NCBI GenBank assembly: GCA_026413225.1
Contig: CM048591.1
Span: forward strand, 4,355,001-4,419,000
Source: Otis tarda
Taxonomy: Eukaryota; Chordata; Aves; Otidiformes; Otididae
Direction: 5' to 3'
Length of the DNA stretch: 64,000 nt
This document shows positions 34,226 to 48,688 of this stretch, in pieces (position 1 is the stretch's first letter; each line of letters starts with the position of its first letter). The notes below the pieces were generated by a model. It saw only the letters and a program-made list of their open reading frames with translations, had not been told where the DNA came from and did not search any database. The position numbers were made by a program, and so were the translations under genes.

Positions 34226-37200
34226 AGGAATAATTTATGAGGGGTTATACGTCTGATAGTAGATAAGAGCTCATGTACCTTGCCTTCCTAGCATGAAAAA
34301 TAGGTCACAACCTCCTACCACCACTCTTAAAAAAAAAAAAATCTCAACTAGGAAAAAGTTCAGCATACTGCTTCAGATGTTTTGAGATTAGCACAAATTA
34401 CAGTCAAAGGGTAAACAGAAGATGGAGAACTCCAGATCTGGGGCAAAATAAGTCAGCTGCAGTTAAAGAGGCTTTTCATACCTGTTGAAAGAAGGAGCTA
34501 CTTTATATTTGAGGGACGTCTTGTGACTTCATAGCAAAAACTTCTTTTCAGGATATGAGAGATGTGAGCATGGTCTGCTGTTTTCTAACTCATCTAATGA
34601 AAAACATTACCTCTAAACCACTCTTGATAAGCTCTTAAACCATTCTGGCTATATTTTTGTTATTTCTGAGAACTCAGAAGTATTGTTACACCAAGAGCTT
34701 CTCTGAATTCCTGTTTGAATTTCTTAAACTGTTTGTTAAGGCTACAGCATCACCAGATTGATGTGAGTGCTTAACGCTCTAATATCTGCCTCTGGAGATA
34801 AACACGGTCAGACTTCAAAGTTCTGTAAAACATAGAGGAGATGAAATAAACGTCCTGCTAGATTTTCCTAGCTTGTGTTCTCATGACCTGAATGTGACAT
34901 AGTTTTTCCTTCCACTTTTGGTCCTCTTTTAGAAAACTTATACACCTGCTTCAAAAGTTTCAAAAGTCAGAGAACCAAAAGTTTGACATAAATGCAAATA
35001 GAATTACAATGCAATTAGCTTTTACAGGATCTTATCTGTATTGCTTTTTCACAACACAAAGCTCATACAGAGCAAGCATTAGGCTACAAGTTTACCGAAG
35101 TAGTTAGGGAAATTGCATAAAGGCAAGAAAACAAACACCAGAGGGAATGATTGGGGACAAATGTGAACCTCCTTGGCCATAAGCAGTGCCAAGATATGTA
35201 ACCAAATTAGAAATTTACTTTTGTCAGTCGTGAGATAGGACAACTCTCCAGGAGAGATGAGGTGAGGCTCAGGCCATGAGGAAGGAGAATGAAGAAGAAA
35301 GACAAAGGAGGGAGATGTTGCAGGTGAAGGAGATGCTCTTTGGAGGTGATGGCTGTTTGTCACTGAGTAAATATAACCAAATAGTATGATCCTTAAACCA
35401 CTCCAGGACTCTGACTGTGTAATAGAGATAGCAGTTCTGAATGAGAGGGAAAGTGCAGAAATCCCTCAATATGGGTAAAACACAGCTGTTGGAAACAAGA
35501 ATCTTCTATAATGCATTACAAACCCTCACAAAATAGGAGACCTTAGAGCCTGTCAGTATAAAACTGATCAATAGTTAAGTGGAGTATGTGAGACCAAATA
35601 AGACAGGGTCGTTCGATGGATTCATTTGCTCTTTCTAAGATTCCTGATACAGTGAGCTGTTGTCCAGGATTGAGCCTCCCAGGAACTTACATCACACTAA
35701 TTTTGTCTTGTACTAGATGATTGGCTATGATTTAATTTTGCAGAGATGTGAATGGACAAAGCAATATCAGAATGTGGTAAAAGGATTATCATATGGAAAA
35801 GCTTATACTAATGGCATGAAAAGCGGACAGGACAGCAAGCAAGTAGATACAATAGAGTTGTGATGAGATTACTTGACCACGCATAACTCCAAACTGAGTT
35901 TCTTGAATATAAGGAATTATTGTTTAGGAAAAGAAACACTGAGCAACAGACATATTGTTCATTTAACGTCCATAACTTTCCCCCCCAAGATTTGGCTTTA
36001 AAAAGTATGTCTTTCTATTCTATGACAATGGTAATTTGCTCATTACCACATGAGGAAATTGGTGATGAAGCACAAACCTTAAGCACCCATGGCTGTAATT
36101 TAAGCAACTACAATATCAAGTCAACGTATTGCGAGGTATTAATATACAAACCAGCTTGGTAATGCCCAAGTTTTGATTATGTACCATGCAAAGAAGGAAT
36201 CAGGAAATAAATCTAGAATTTGCCTTATGATTTGCTGTCAGCTTTGAGTATCTACTGACTTAGAAGAGATATGGCCAGCAGTTTGTCTTTTCTGTGAGGA
36301 AGGTACAGTGAGTGACATTTCTATTAGGGATGCAGACATGGTGAACTATACAGTATCCGCAGTGATAAACTAGTGAAAGAAAAATCATGTGGTTGTCATG
36401 CATATCTGATCCTCTAATTACACAGACACACACAGACACTGTTAAAAGAAAGGGCTTCTCCAACAGAGAATGTTTTCAGCAGGATCCGACTTGGAAACCT
36501 CTACAGATCTGTCCATTTTAGGGTATCAAGCATTCAGACAATGATTGGGTATTCTTAGAGATGAGCAATTAAAAAGAAGGACAGGGAGAGGAAGTGAAGT
36601 CACAGAGCAGTTCATTTGGAAGACCAGAAAAAAGCTAAGGCCAACATCCTTTGAAGCTGGCCACAGATCTGAAGTCACAATTAGCATGCTGGGAGAACCC
36701 AGAATTTTGCGAATTTTATTTTCAACTGGTGCATTTCTAGCTATGGCAGAACTTTTGACCTCATCTATCTTGAAACATATTGCCAGCCACAGGGGACCTG
36801 TCACCTCTGAAAATCAACCTGACTTTATTCCCTACTTCGCTTCAAGATTCTGTGCACAAATTTGACTTGCATCAGATAAGACTTCACAAGACAAACACAA
36901 AGAAAACTTGAATTCAAGATGAAAACTTCTTCTGCTTCTTCTATTAACAGTGAACAAAAGACTTAAAATTGTCATCCTGTCTGTTCGTTTTCTGTGCATA
37001 ATAGATATTAATCATGTATTTGACATCATTAAAGGTGATAGGTCATTAACATTGGGATGGAAGAACATAGAAAGATGTATAGACTACAGCAGAGCTCTGT
37101 GTCTCTGAGGTCCACCTTTCCTGGAAAACATCTTATCAAATGTTACTGACCCCGTGGGCTATGATGCTCCCTCTTCCAACATGTGACACAAAAGACCAGA

Positions 37201-40200
37201 CTCATTCCTCGATCTATTCCTGTCTAGGCTATGAAAAAAGATATGGTCAAGATCTTGCTATCATCCCTCCTACCTGATAGAAGGCAAGATGCTTGTGCCA
37301 TTTTTGAAAAATGCTGCATGCTGCTGTTATAGAGGTTGAAACCAAAGAGCTGCCAGGCGAGGGACTGCATCTACATATTATGAAAAAAAAAAAAAGACGG
37401 GGAGAAATAGTCTACTGAAGTAGAAACAGAGGGAATAATCTCTGTTTAAGCCCAGGCTTGGGTGGGATTCCCAAACATCAATGATTTTAGATTTTGTCTA
37501 TGTGAAAAGAAGGCTCAAATACTTCCTGAGCTCCTTGACCCTTTCTAGCCCATCACAGCAACTCCATGCATCCACATTGTCACCAGAGAGAGTCCAATCC
37601 TCAATTTCTGCAGGGGGACCAATCTGTAGAGCTCACATGGCTCCTCTCAGGTCCAGTCTAAAAAAATGTCAAGGGTGCCAATCTATGACAAGGTTCAAAA
37701 TGTACTCCAGAGAGCCGAAGGGCGTGGGGACAGTCTTCAGTACAGATTTGCTATCCTTTAGGACTTTTGCACACATGGTCTGAATACTCTGAACTACTGG
37801 GCTGTCGTGACCTTAATGTTGTCCAGATCCACCACAGGATCAGGTCTACAGCTGGAGCCATAAGAGTTATGCTGGATAGAGTAGGGGAAGTCAGGTGAGA
37901 GGAGTTGCACTCAGGTTAGAAATCTGGTCGTGGTACCTCCATACATTGGAATCAGCTGATGCCAGGGAAAAGAAGCAAAACACATCAATATGTTTCTTTC
38001 ATGCCCATTTTTCTTGGCCGAATGCAAGGACAGTGAGGCACCTTGGGGACAAGGTTGCAGGAAGGAGAGGAAATTACAGGTTTTCCAATTTTACACACTG
38101 CCAGCAGGCAGAGTGGCAAACCAAAACTGCAAGAAATGTACCACGCTGACACTCATGTCTCCTGTGAGATGGATTATTTTATTCTACATAAAAAAAAAGG
38201 CAAAACAATCTTCACTCTGGGATCAGTTGGCATGGCAAGGAGACATTAAATACCTCCTCATGCTTCCCAGCAACATAAGTCCTACAACAAAAGATCATCT
38301 CAAAATGACTGCCCCTGCAAGGAAAATACTTCCTGCATCTGGCAGTGCTCATCTTTTTGTCCATGGAAATGTTGCTATTTGAAGAAAAGGAGCCTGCTTT
38401 GAACAACTTACTCTTCTCTTACTGTGACAGAGTTTTATCTACCTGTCTTACTATTGTTCATGTACATTTTCTGGCTGCCCCTGTGTCTAAATTCACAGAG
38501 CTTAACATAAGCCTCGCAGCTAAGAAGCAGCCTAAACGCAAGGGCACAAAGTCATTGGATCTCGACTTTAACCAGCTTCACAGTAGCTCTCCTCACCTTG
38601 CAATTCTGCTTCCGTCACCAAAATCCTTTGCTGAAATATGAGCCCTAAAGACACGGAGCCTCAGGTTGTAGCAGAAAAACTCTGTGTTTTTCTGGGAGCC
38701 ACCTGTGAGTGAGCATTTCAGTGGTTTTTTTCAGCTGAAAATATTAGGTAAAATGGAATCGATATAATTCAGGCTGCAACAATGTCTCTCACAAATAATT
38801 TCCAAATTTTTAAAAATCTTATTCAAAGAAACAATTGTTTTTTCAAAACTTGTTTTAATTTAATAACTTTCTTTTCCATGTAAAGCATCAATACAAATAT
38901 TATCTCCATATGAGATACTGGTACAAATCAAAAGTGTATACTGATTAAAAGAGGCTTGCTAAAACAAGGTGATGAGCTATATTCCATCAGCTGTCTTCAA
39001 TTTTCTAGAAGAGCTCTATTTTATTTTGTTGTTCAGATAAATATCTTTTTCCTTTACTTCTCATTTAGCCTCCCGTAGTACCAACATAACGTGCATGCAG
39101 GGATAGATGATTCAGAGGAACAAAATCTGACTTCACTTGCCCTGAAATAAACAGCTCGCTAACTGTTTTTAACCAAAGAATTCTCGAGATTTAAAACTCT
39201 CAGTCCACAGTTTGCTGAATCTGGCTGGTACCTATCGCAGCTGCACGGCTGGGTGTCTGCCATCAGCAGGGTTTTATTTTCGGCTCAACCTCCAGCAAAG
39301 TTCTCATTGGCTATTTTAACTGTTTTGACTTTGGATACTCCCGTATTATTTTTGACTCTAAGGAAGGATGGATACTTTATAGCAGAGGGCACTTGGGGAC
39401 CTGCGTTTGGCGCCTTGCTGTATCACAGGTACCTGTTATGGGGATGCTGCTTTGAGGGCTAGCTTCTCTCTGCTTACATCTTCTGTCTTATGAAACAGGA
39501 GAGATGCAGCTGTCATCATTCAGCTGGAGAAGAGCTATCAATTAGAGCAAGAGATGGCAGTCATGAAATCCCTACAAGCACCTCACAGAAAGTTAGAACA
39601 AACACATTTATTTCTATTTGCCATGCTGTTTCCACATCCACCAACTACAGAGGCTCCTGAGAAAAATGAGAATGCAACTATCTTCTCGCTTCAAGTGAGA
39701 TCATTCAGTTTGATAGGCAAAGGAAATAAAAAGCTGAGAGAGCACTGAAGTGGAGGCTATGTTTCCTTTGGAGCTGCTGTTTGTAATGCGTATGCTGCAG
39801 AAGATGCTTGTTTACTCCCTGTAGAACAGCTTCTGCACTCAAAGCGAATCCTGTTGTGTTGTTCTTACGGTTCTTGGAGAACAGCAGGGAGTACCTTTTC
39901 CTTGCACAAGCCTTTGAGAAGCCACTTGAGATTCAGGTCTCCCTTAACAGAGTCCATCTCTGCTTCTTGGGAGCAGGACGACCTGTACCACCGCCTCCCT
40001 CTTCCTGAAGAACTCTATGATTTTGATGAATTAAGAAAAACTTTTTTTTTTTTAATTAAAAAGGAACCATATGACCTCCATCTCTTAGGAAGAGCAGATA
40101 ATAGATAAATGACTCCAAACTCAGCAGTATAACATGGGGCAGTTCAAGCACAGTCTTCATTGTATTGCTTCCAGCAAGTTTTTTTTTTTACTTTAAGCTC

Positions 40201-41972
40201 ACACAAATATTCAGTCAAACACACTTCTCCAGGTACTTTCAGCTCTAATCTGTACCTCTGGAGACTACCATGGCATAGCAGAAACACTGTCATGTGGTCT
40301 TTTGTTTAACTTACTTGTTGCAAAATAAACCAATAAAAATATAGAGCCAAAAAGAAACTTTTACAAGTACGAGCAGTTTTAGCAACTCCTTGGTAAGTCT
40401 ATGGGTAGAGATGGACTACATCATCTTGGGAAGTCTTCTGTCACCTTGCTTTAAATAACATGTTGCTCCATGCTTAGATGTAATTTCCCTGGAGACGATA
40501 CCCTCAGGACATCAGGGCACTTCTTTATGCGAGTATCAAATTTCAGGTATAAGGAGACATTTTACTAGATGATATTGTCAACTTTGTTAGCATAACTTTA
40601 CAGGACTTTGAAATAATGACTTACCACAAGTACTTTCCTCATGTAACACAAGAATCTAGACACAGAAGTGGCAAAGGATATATTGTGCTGGCACATGTAT
40701 GAGAAAGCCAGCTCTGCACCTAAGCAAAGGTTTCCCACCATCTGTCTGGAATTCATGAGTCTGGTTAATTTATTAGATGTTAAAGAAGAAGATTGCTGAG
40801 ATTTCCCTATGTATTGCTAAAAGAGAATGCTCTCCTCAGAAAGGTAGCCTGAATGGGAGGAAAATAGACTGCAAAAGTTAATCCTGATTTTGCCATCCTT
40901 TGCCTGCTGAATGCTAACTTAGGGAGAAAAAAAAAAAAGAGGAAGAGGTCTTGCCTTGCTCTATACTTACAACTATGATGAGAGTGAATATCAGGGGTGT
41001 GCCTGACAGCACGCTAAATGCACTTTGTCATGAATTCCCTGCTTGTCTTAGAGCAGGTGAGACAAAGGACTGGTTTGAGACGATGGACTGACTTGGGACA
41101 AAGTGATTGACTGAACTCTTAGCCACCTTCACAATGAAGTATTTGGCTAATTGGTGCAGAAGCTCTTCAAGTGGGGATTTTAGATTGTTCTGGAGACTTC
41201 ACAGCTTAAGTAGCCCCTGTGGTGTTCTGATCAATTCACAGACACTGTTTGTATGCAATTTTACATAAATAAGACACTTGTAAGTTGTTGACAGAAACAG
41301 TTTCTACAGATGCAGAAATTGTCACATACTGCACTCTTTTGCATATAGTTTGGAGACACAAACCAACACAAGTGTGTGTACATAGTGAGACATCATAAAA
41401 ATAAATATATGAATCTTTATTCCTAAGAGAGAAGGGGAGTTCTTCCTGACAAAGGAGCCTCTGAAGTCCCTCAGGGCAGTGCTATTCCAGCTCAGAGCAA
41501 GTTGCAGAAGATGAATTCACTGAAAAACTAATGTTTTTTCTCCTTGGTCCGGAATCTTTCAAAAGTATTTGAGAAATGCCGTCAAGGAATTTGTCTGCAT
41601 GCAGCTCTCCAAGAAGTGAAACAAGAGATGCTTCACACTCCCATGTGAAGAAAGCTTATTATATCTGCTCTGGGGGGGAAGGAATATGTAACACATGCTC
41701 CTGCAGGAGATGAAATGTATTTTAATTAATGGAGACCTCAAAAATCAGGCGCAAAAGACATTAATCAACTAACCAACTTTCCATGGCGTTGGGTTTTACC
41801 CACTCCTTTAGCCCATGCTCCTTAATAACTCAGTTTAGTGTGTGTAACATTCAACAAGCAAGACAATACCAGGACTCGAGTTAGAGCACTGCTGGCAATA
41901 GAAGGTGCTAGATCCTGTCATTAAATCAAAGCATTTGTTCCCTATGTATTACCCAAGGGTTGCTGAAGGATC

Positions 41973-41992
41973 TTTTTTTTTTTTTTTTTTTT
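41973..41992. repeat. Poly-T tract (20 T)
   Basis: An uninterrupted homopolymer followed by GACAGG. Confidence 0.95.
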
Positions 41993-44900
41993 GACAGGCA
42001 AATATAAGTAAAATAAATAAACTGTCAGAACTGACTTTCTTCCTTTCATGGTTTCTATTAATTTATGAAAGCATGACGGAATTGATGGAAATGTGGCTGA
42101 GATACACAACACTCTGCTTCTACCTCAGTCACAGGTAATTTGTGATATAACATACTCATTAAAATATCACATCGTCTAAGAAGAGTGAGGAACAATTTAA
42201 TTATCAGAACTCATGAATTTCAAATACCAAAGTTTTTGTCTCCTGCACATACATTTAAATAATACTGAATACTGAATATATTCCTTATAGACGTCAGAGA
42301 ATCTGCACAATCCCCTTGATTGAGAAAAGGTCTCTTTACAGTTCTGGGTTTAGAGTATTTCTGATTCATCCACATTTTTTTTTTAATTTTTTAATAATAC
42401 TTTTAAGTCGAATGTTAAATGTGTCAAATGCTTTCTTTTTGGATACCTTCCACCACTCAGCCACTTCTTTTCAAAAGTGCTGTTGAGGACTGGGTAGCTC
42501 TGACAGCATCACTCCTCTGTCACATTTGCAGCTGATGAATGGATCCAGGAGTTATTAGGTGAGACTGACAGACAGAATGATCATTCAAGCCTCATTTCCT
42601 GGCTAAAATTTGTTCAGTAGTTATCACTAATTGGCCAGGGTGCATCTCCAGCATTCCATAAGGAATACTAAATGTGATATTTAAGTTAATCTTTTTTTTT
42701 TTCCTTTCAACACTGAAACTATATTTTGTCCCTACCTCACACGTTCCCAGTGGTTCTTCCAAAGACCTGTCTCCCTAGAGCAACCATCTAGGGCATATTT
42801 CTCTCCAGATTCCTTGAACACAGCTAGATCATTTTGGATAACAGGAGTATAACTCATGGATAACTTGCATAGCTATCAACTTCTGGCAATAACAACTATT
42901 ACCTCAGGCAGTCAAAATAACGGGGTAACCAAGCCCTCTAGCAACAAAAGTGAGCATGAACTTGAATCGCAAAACCACTAGAACCTGGAGATGGAATTGC
43001 CTTTGTCTTTCCTTTAACAAGCTGAAACCATTCACCCAGAGGTTTTGAGTCTCTCATGCTCCGTTTGACTGGACCATGGAAAAGAGCAAGGGTTTCAAAT
43101 AGACACAACTCAAATTTACTGTCTTGGAAAGCAGCTCTTCCATCTCTACATCTCTGTGAAAAGCAGCTACTTTCCTATGGTGTTTCAAAGCAGTTGCAGC
43201 TTCTTGGAGTGCAACAAGCTGGATTGGAAACAAACCCACTGGAAAGTTTCTTTCAGCCACCCTGAAGTTTATTATGTGTCTGCTTCCTGATCTTCTCAGG
43301 AGCCCCAGAGACCCCTCTGTCTCCCTGTTTGCTGGGTTTTTCCTCTTAACAAAGAGGACATTTCTCTACTTGCATTAGAGGACTACAAGCCAGACTAGGC
43401 AAGCAAGTTGTTTTCCTCACCGTGGCTTGGATGGACACCCTTGGCAAGTAGGATGGGCAATTCATGGTCAACAGTAACTGGTCACCAACTGGTACACAAT
43501 GTGACGTCAAAGTAAAACTCCTATGAGAAGAAACATTATGGCCTATGTTATGTCTTCCAAATATTGTATTTCACTCCTGAGCAAGAAGGAAGCCTTGGAA
43601 CAGTAAGCATACCTCTGCTTTTCAGAAACGCTCTCTGAATAATATAATACCAAATTCAAATGAAGGCACCACTGCTCTGCGGAGGGTAATCCAAGTGCAT
43701 TTCGATGTCTAGTCCCACTGGGAGTCAATCCTGGTCACTGGTGACTGTCATTCACAGATTGTAGGATCAGTTACAAACTTTCTGTGTATATTTGTATGTT
43801 TCAGGGTGCTCAGATTACCATTTATGAGGTGAAATTCAGTTGCAGCTAAACAGCTAACTGCAGCTCCATTTTTCTATGCATTCGCACTGTTTCAGAGTAA
43901 AAAAAACCAACCAAACAAACAAGGTTTTGTAATTGCAAGATGTAAAATACATAACTTTGGAATGGACTCTTCTTAAAATTTGAAAGGGAATAGAGTGAAA
44001 TCTCCCAGGCCAATCATTAATGTTAAATTCGGGAATGGCCATACATCTACTTACGGGGAGGAGGAGGAAGAAGAGATGTTTATTCTGGTGGTGCAGGTGG
44101 AAGGGAAGACATGACCCTTCAGTGGGAAACACTGTGGTACGTGTACATCTCAACTCTGTAAAATGATTTCCAACAGTGCTCTGTGGGATAAACCATGATG
44201 TTTGCATTAGGCCATACCTTAACAGCTACTGACACATAAGGATGTCATGCTACAAAGAAAATGACATCAGAGTGTGGCTTGATAGTGTTACAAATGACCT
44301 CAACAAGACCCTAAAAGTGGTTGTCTGATATTCTGTTAAATAGATTTAAAGCACTCTAAAGACTAAGAGGTTATTGCCTTGGGGAAAAGTGAGGAAAAAC
44401 AGTGGGGTTAAAGATATTTACTGAAAAAAGACAGAGGAGAGAGATTGGAGTAGTCTCTTCCAAAGGCACTGCTACAGGGCAGCAGCACTTCGCAGTCAAA
44501 CCAAAGTGCTCAGGTCTGCAAAGACTATGTGGGAAAGTTTCTTATTTTTAAAAAACAGGGAAATATTGCTTTTTTGTGTGTGTGTCTGTTTTAGTTGTTC
44601 AGTTGCTTACAAGGCTAATTTTTCCAGGAGAGGATTCCTGTCTATCACAAAACTATACTTATACTCTTGACTTCAGCCTAGCTCAAAGCAACAAAAAGTG
44701 CTGAATATGGAAAAGAAATACACGCTTTAAGTGTAATTTTATCATTTCTATATTTCTTTACTTCTAAAAAGATAGAGTCCAACAAGTAATCTATTATTTT
44801 ATTTGAGACACTTGACTTGTGACATTTTCATATAACTCAAAATTTTCAACATCTGTCTCTAATTAAGAAGTTTGGGTTTTTTTTGCTAGGAACACCAATT

Positions 44901-44997
44901 ACAGTCTCTGAAAGTGCTGTTACATAGATGTGATTCATATCTCCCTCCTAAGAAGCTCGTCTTATGTCCTGAAATTTGAGATTTGTAAATCCTTTAG

Positions 44998-45075
44998 CTA
45001 AACATTTATAACTACTACTTAGGCCTTGATTGTGCAGGTGCTTAAATTTGCAATGTTTTGCTGAGGTTGGTCTGT
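44998..45075. repeat. Possible half of the palindromic old repeat
   Basis: CTTAGGCCTTGATTGTGCAG, GTGCTTAAATTTGCA and TTTTGCTGA resemble the outer arm of the family seen at 9855-9975 (GCCCTGAT...GCA...GTGCTTAA). Only one arm is recognisable here. Confidence 0.3.
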
Positions 45076-45736
45076 AAATGCATAGCAGACGTGTAAGCGT
45101 TTTGCGAGTCTGGGAACTTTTCTGTCAAGGCTTTTCCAGTTTCAGGTAATATATTGAATTCTGTCTCCTGTGCAATACATTTTACAGTAAAAAATGCGCC
45201 ATGCAAAAAAAAATTAACTTCCTGCACTGACTGCCAACCATTTCCCTCAAATTATAACATATGCAAAGAAAGACGACCAATTGAAAATAAGAACAACAAC
45301 AAAAAAAAGAAAAATAGTTGTCTAAATTTTCATTTTAGGTAAGCATTAAGGGTTGTTTTTTTTGTTTGGATGGTTGGTTGTTTTTTTTTTGTCAGCTGAT
45401 AAAAATAATATTTTTCTGTATTATACATTAGAAGAATATAATCATCTGGGCTGTATTTATTTCTGCATACATGTTTCTGAGATGAATTTATTTAGAGATT
45501 ACAATGACCTCTTCCCTGAGAATTCAGTGCTGTTTGCAAAACATTTTATGGGAGAATGATAGATGACAGTGCCATGTCCTTCCCACACTTAAGATAACAC
45601 ACAACAGCTGTACACACCCTTGGAAAGGACACTGTTGTGCTTTAATACATATCTGCACTACTCTAATTAAAAAGAAAGTCAGGTAAGTTGTTAACATAGT
45701 TTAGCACAGACAACAGTGCAGCACACAGAAAGGATT

Positions 45737-45754
45737 AAAAAAAAAAAAAAAAAA
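45737..45754. repeat. Poly-A tract (18 A)
   Basis: An uninterrupted A run followed by CGGGGGG. No retrocopy body is recognised on its left. Confidence 0.95.
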
Positions 45755-48616
45755 CGGGGGGAAAGCTACCACTGGTATGGCCAAGAGTCTTCTGTTTAAC
45801 TCTGAGGGCTGGATGGGCTTTGTGCTTCATTTTTTTTTAGCACACGATAAAGAAATACAGTGTCAAACTCCAAGTCAGGTTAGATTTTTCGCATATTTCT
45901 TTTCTCATTTGGGAGCAGACAGGTTCAATGGAAAGATTTGGGACAAGCTGTGTTCCCTCACACCTGCATATCTACCAACACCACATCCACTTACAGTTGC
46001 AAGCTTTGAAGCTCAGCAGAGTTTCACTGATAAGGAGCTTCTTTTTCCTTTGTTGTATCTTATGTTGTGATGATTGAACCATCTTACCCTAGAGACCTGG
46101 TGGAAAATGCAAAAACAAATCTCTCACTGTTTCTCAATGAGATGCTTACATTTAAATTAGATTAAGAAAGAATAACTCTGAGGAGCAGATTAAAATCAGA
46201 GGAAAAGAGTAATATTTGGCATTGCTGAAAAATAATTGCCAGCAACCTTTTATATATGGCTTAATACGACCAAGTGCAATTTTTTTTTCTGAACCAAAAG
46301 AAATTAAATGTTATCAGTGTGGTATTACCTAGCACAAGAAAAGTATAACACTTATATTAGTATTTGGATGTTTTTGTCCTAAGCTACTGTTGCTTCCCAT
46401 TCATCTCTGCTTTGCAGATGAGCAAAATCTCTCTGAGTTGTCTCTGAAGAGGTGAACCTGTGTCATGGCTGTGTGACAATGCTGGGTGCCCAAAGGTGTC
46501 TAGGAATTTTAGATGCAGAGTCTGATCCATTTCAGATCGTTTCTATGGGGTGCATTGAAAAAGGCTAGTGCTACAGAAAAGAGACATCAAAATTTTCTAA
46601 TATGAGATTAAATTCTGCTCTATGAACTGGGGAGAATCTGAGATCTTCCCAGCTGACAGAACTTCCTATCCTCAGAACTTGAAAAGATGAGGAGTTGATT
46701 TGTATTTTAGGTGGGGTTTTTTGATCAAATATTCGAACATTGACAAAATGCCCTTTTGGACACTCGAAAAGGAAAATATTTGGAATTTTATTAACCTATA
46801 TTTTTGCTTTGAAGTTTTCATACATTTGTGCTTGTAAAATGGGATAAGAAAAGGTCAAGTTTTAGAGCTGTTAAAACAAAATTCTTCATTTGAGTTAGGC
46901 TGATGCATTTTTAATATCAGTTCACAAATATATTTGAAGCTTTGAGTTTTGATCCCTCACTGGAATGAAAATAGTGAAGAAAATAGCATTCATGCAGTTT
47001 CTTACCACTTCTGTGCATGACACATTACTGCAATTGAATTCACCTGAAGTATTTAGGCTTTGTACAAAATAAAAGTGTTTTTTCTTAATGGAAGTCTTTC
47101 TCTTTAATAGCATTTTTCCCCTCCTTCACTTCTTTCTCCCTCAAGTCTGATAGATAACAAATGCACTGTCCTCCAGGATCTTCAACATGGTGTGTGCTGT
47201 TAAAGACAACTCAAGTAAGTGACGACTTAAAGAAAGAGAAGAATTTTTTCATTTGTGGTGTTTTCTAGTTTTGTGATCTTGCTGAAAGTTTAGGCCTGCC
47301 TTCTTTGTCCATTTCATTATTTTTAAAACATATTTGAGAAAGAGATAAAAAAGGTGCCATTGAGTACCTGTAACCATCGTTAAAGGGGAGTAGATCACTC
47401 AAAGATTTTTTTTTACATATTTAGCCTCAAACTTTGAAAGTCATAATTTAGATAAACCTAAAATACATTATGTCAAGTACACAGTCATGAAAATTAGGCC
47501 CTGTCTCATAGGAGAATGAAGCTGAAAGGTAGAAATCTTAACTATAAAAGTAGTTGATGACATTTTAGGCTCAGTTACTTCCCTGCACTTACTTAACTGT
47601 GACCGTTTCAATGTGACCATGCTCTAATATAATTATGGTCATTTACATTGGTCTGATGCACTTGCAAGGAGTCAAAGTGTCTTCAGCGCTGTTCTCTTTT
47701 GGTCCCTGTCATGTGCTGACCCACATCAAAGCGTTGAACACAGGTGCCAAAAGCTCCAGACATGATAAAGTGTATGTGGAAAATATGCAAATCATCCTCA
47801 GGAAGAAATTTCCATTTCTGTACCAGTAGTTTTCACTTTAATCCTTTTGCCTTGAAGATTTAATTTCCTTGGAAGAAGGGGGAGGAAGGGGATGGATAAT
47901 CGCTCTCTAGTTCCATTTCGGTTGTTGCTGGGCCCTGATACTGAGATCTCATTTCTCAAGCTTTATTGACTTTGATAAAAGCCTTTGACTTGCTGAACTT
48001 GCTCTCACTTTAGGTGCAGCTACAGAATTACGGATTTCCTGACAAAATAATTAATCTTTCTCTTTCTTGCTCTCTATGTATGTGTGGGAACCCAATAAGC
48101 TCACTTATGAAACATTTTTATGCAACTTCTGTCTAAAAACAGTAACTTTTTTTTTTCTGATAAACTTCCCAGAGAAATGGGCAAGATGATCTCTGCCTTG
48201 CCGTGCTAGATACAAGAAATCGTCACAAGTTCTGCCATTGTACAAGTCACTCTAAATTACATCCCTGCAAGAGAGCTCAATCAGACTGAGAAACAGATGA
48301 ATAACTGTAACAAAATTTCTCTTTTGATAAAAGAACAAAATTGAGAGGGACACATTCAGATTCCACCCTAATCTCTTTCAAATCCCTACTGATACAGCGA
48401 GACTGTTGCTCTTCCACTTAAGTGCTGTATTTGATGACCGTAGTGTATTTGAACTTGGAAAGAAAGTAATACACTATGATCTTAATGTATTTGTTGTTGT
48501 TATCATATTTTGACAATATATTGGGACAGAATACTCTGTATTCTGGATATAAACATCTTTAGGCATTAAAAAAAAAGTACTCTAGCTAGAGAATTATATA
48601 GTCATTTTAAAAACTT

Positions 48617-48688
48617 GGAAACTGAAGTCAAACTTCTTGAGTCACATGGGAAACCTGTGGTAAAACCAAGAAATTTGTATCTTGGTTA
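48617..48688 (+). repeat. MIR-like ancient SINE scrap
   Basis: GGAAACTGAAGTCAAACTTC is followed by GAGTCACATGGGAAACCTG and ACCAAGAAATTTGTATCTTG. The order and spacing fit the MIR 3' half (GGAAACTGAGGC, then GGTCACACAG, then the AACCCAGGTCT-like end), with heavy divergence. Confidence 0.4.

Noticed and set aside
36526-36865. Overlapping 92- and 106-codon frames on opposite strands
   Set aside because: No recognisable domain, no codon-like third-position pattern and no splice context. Treated as chance.
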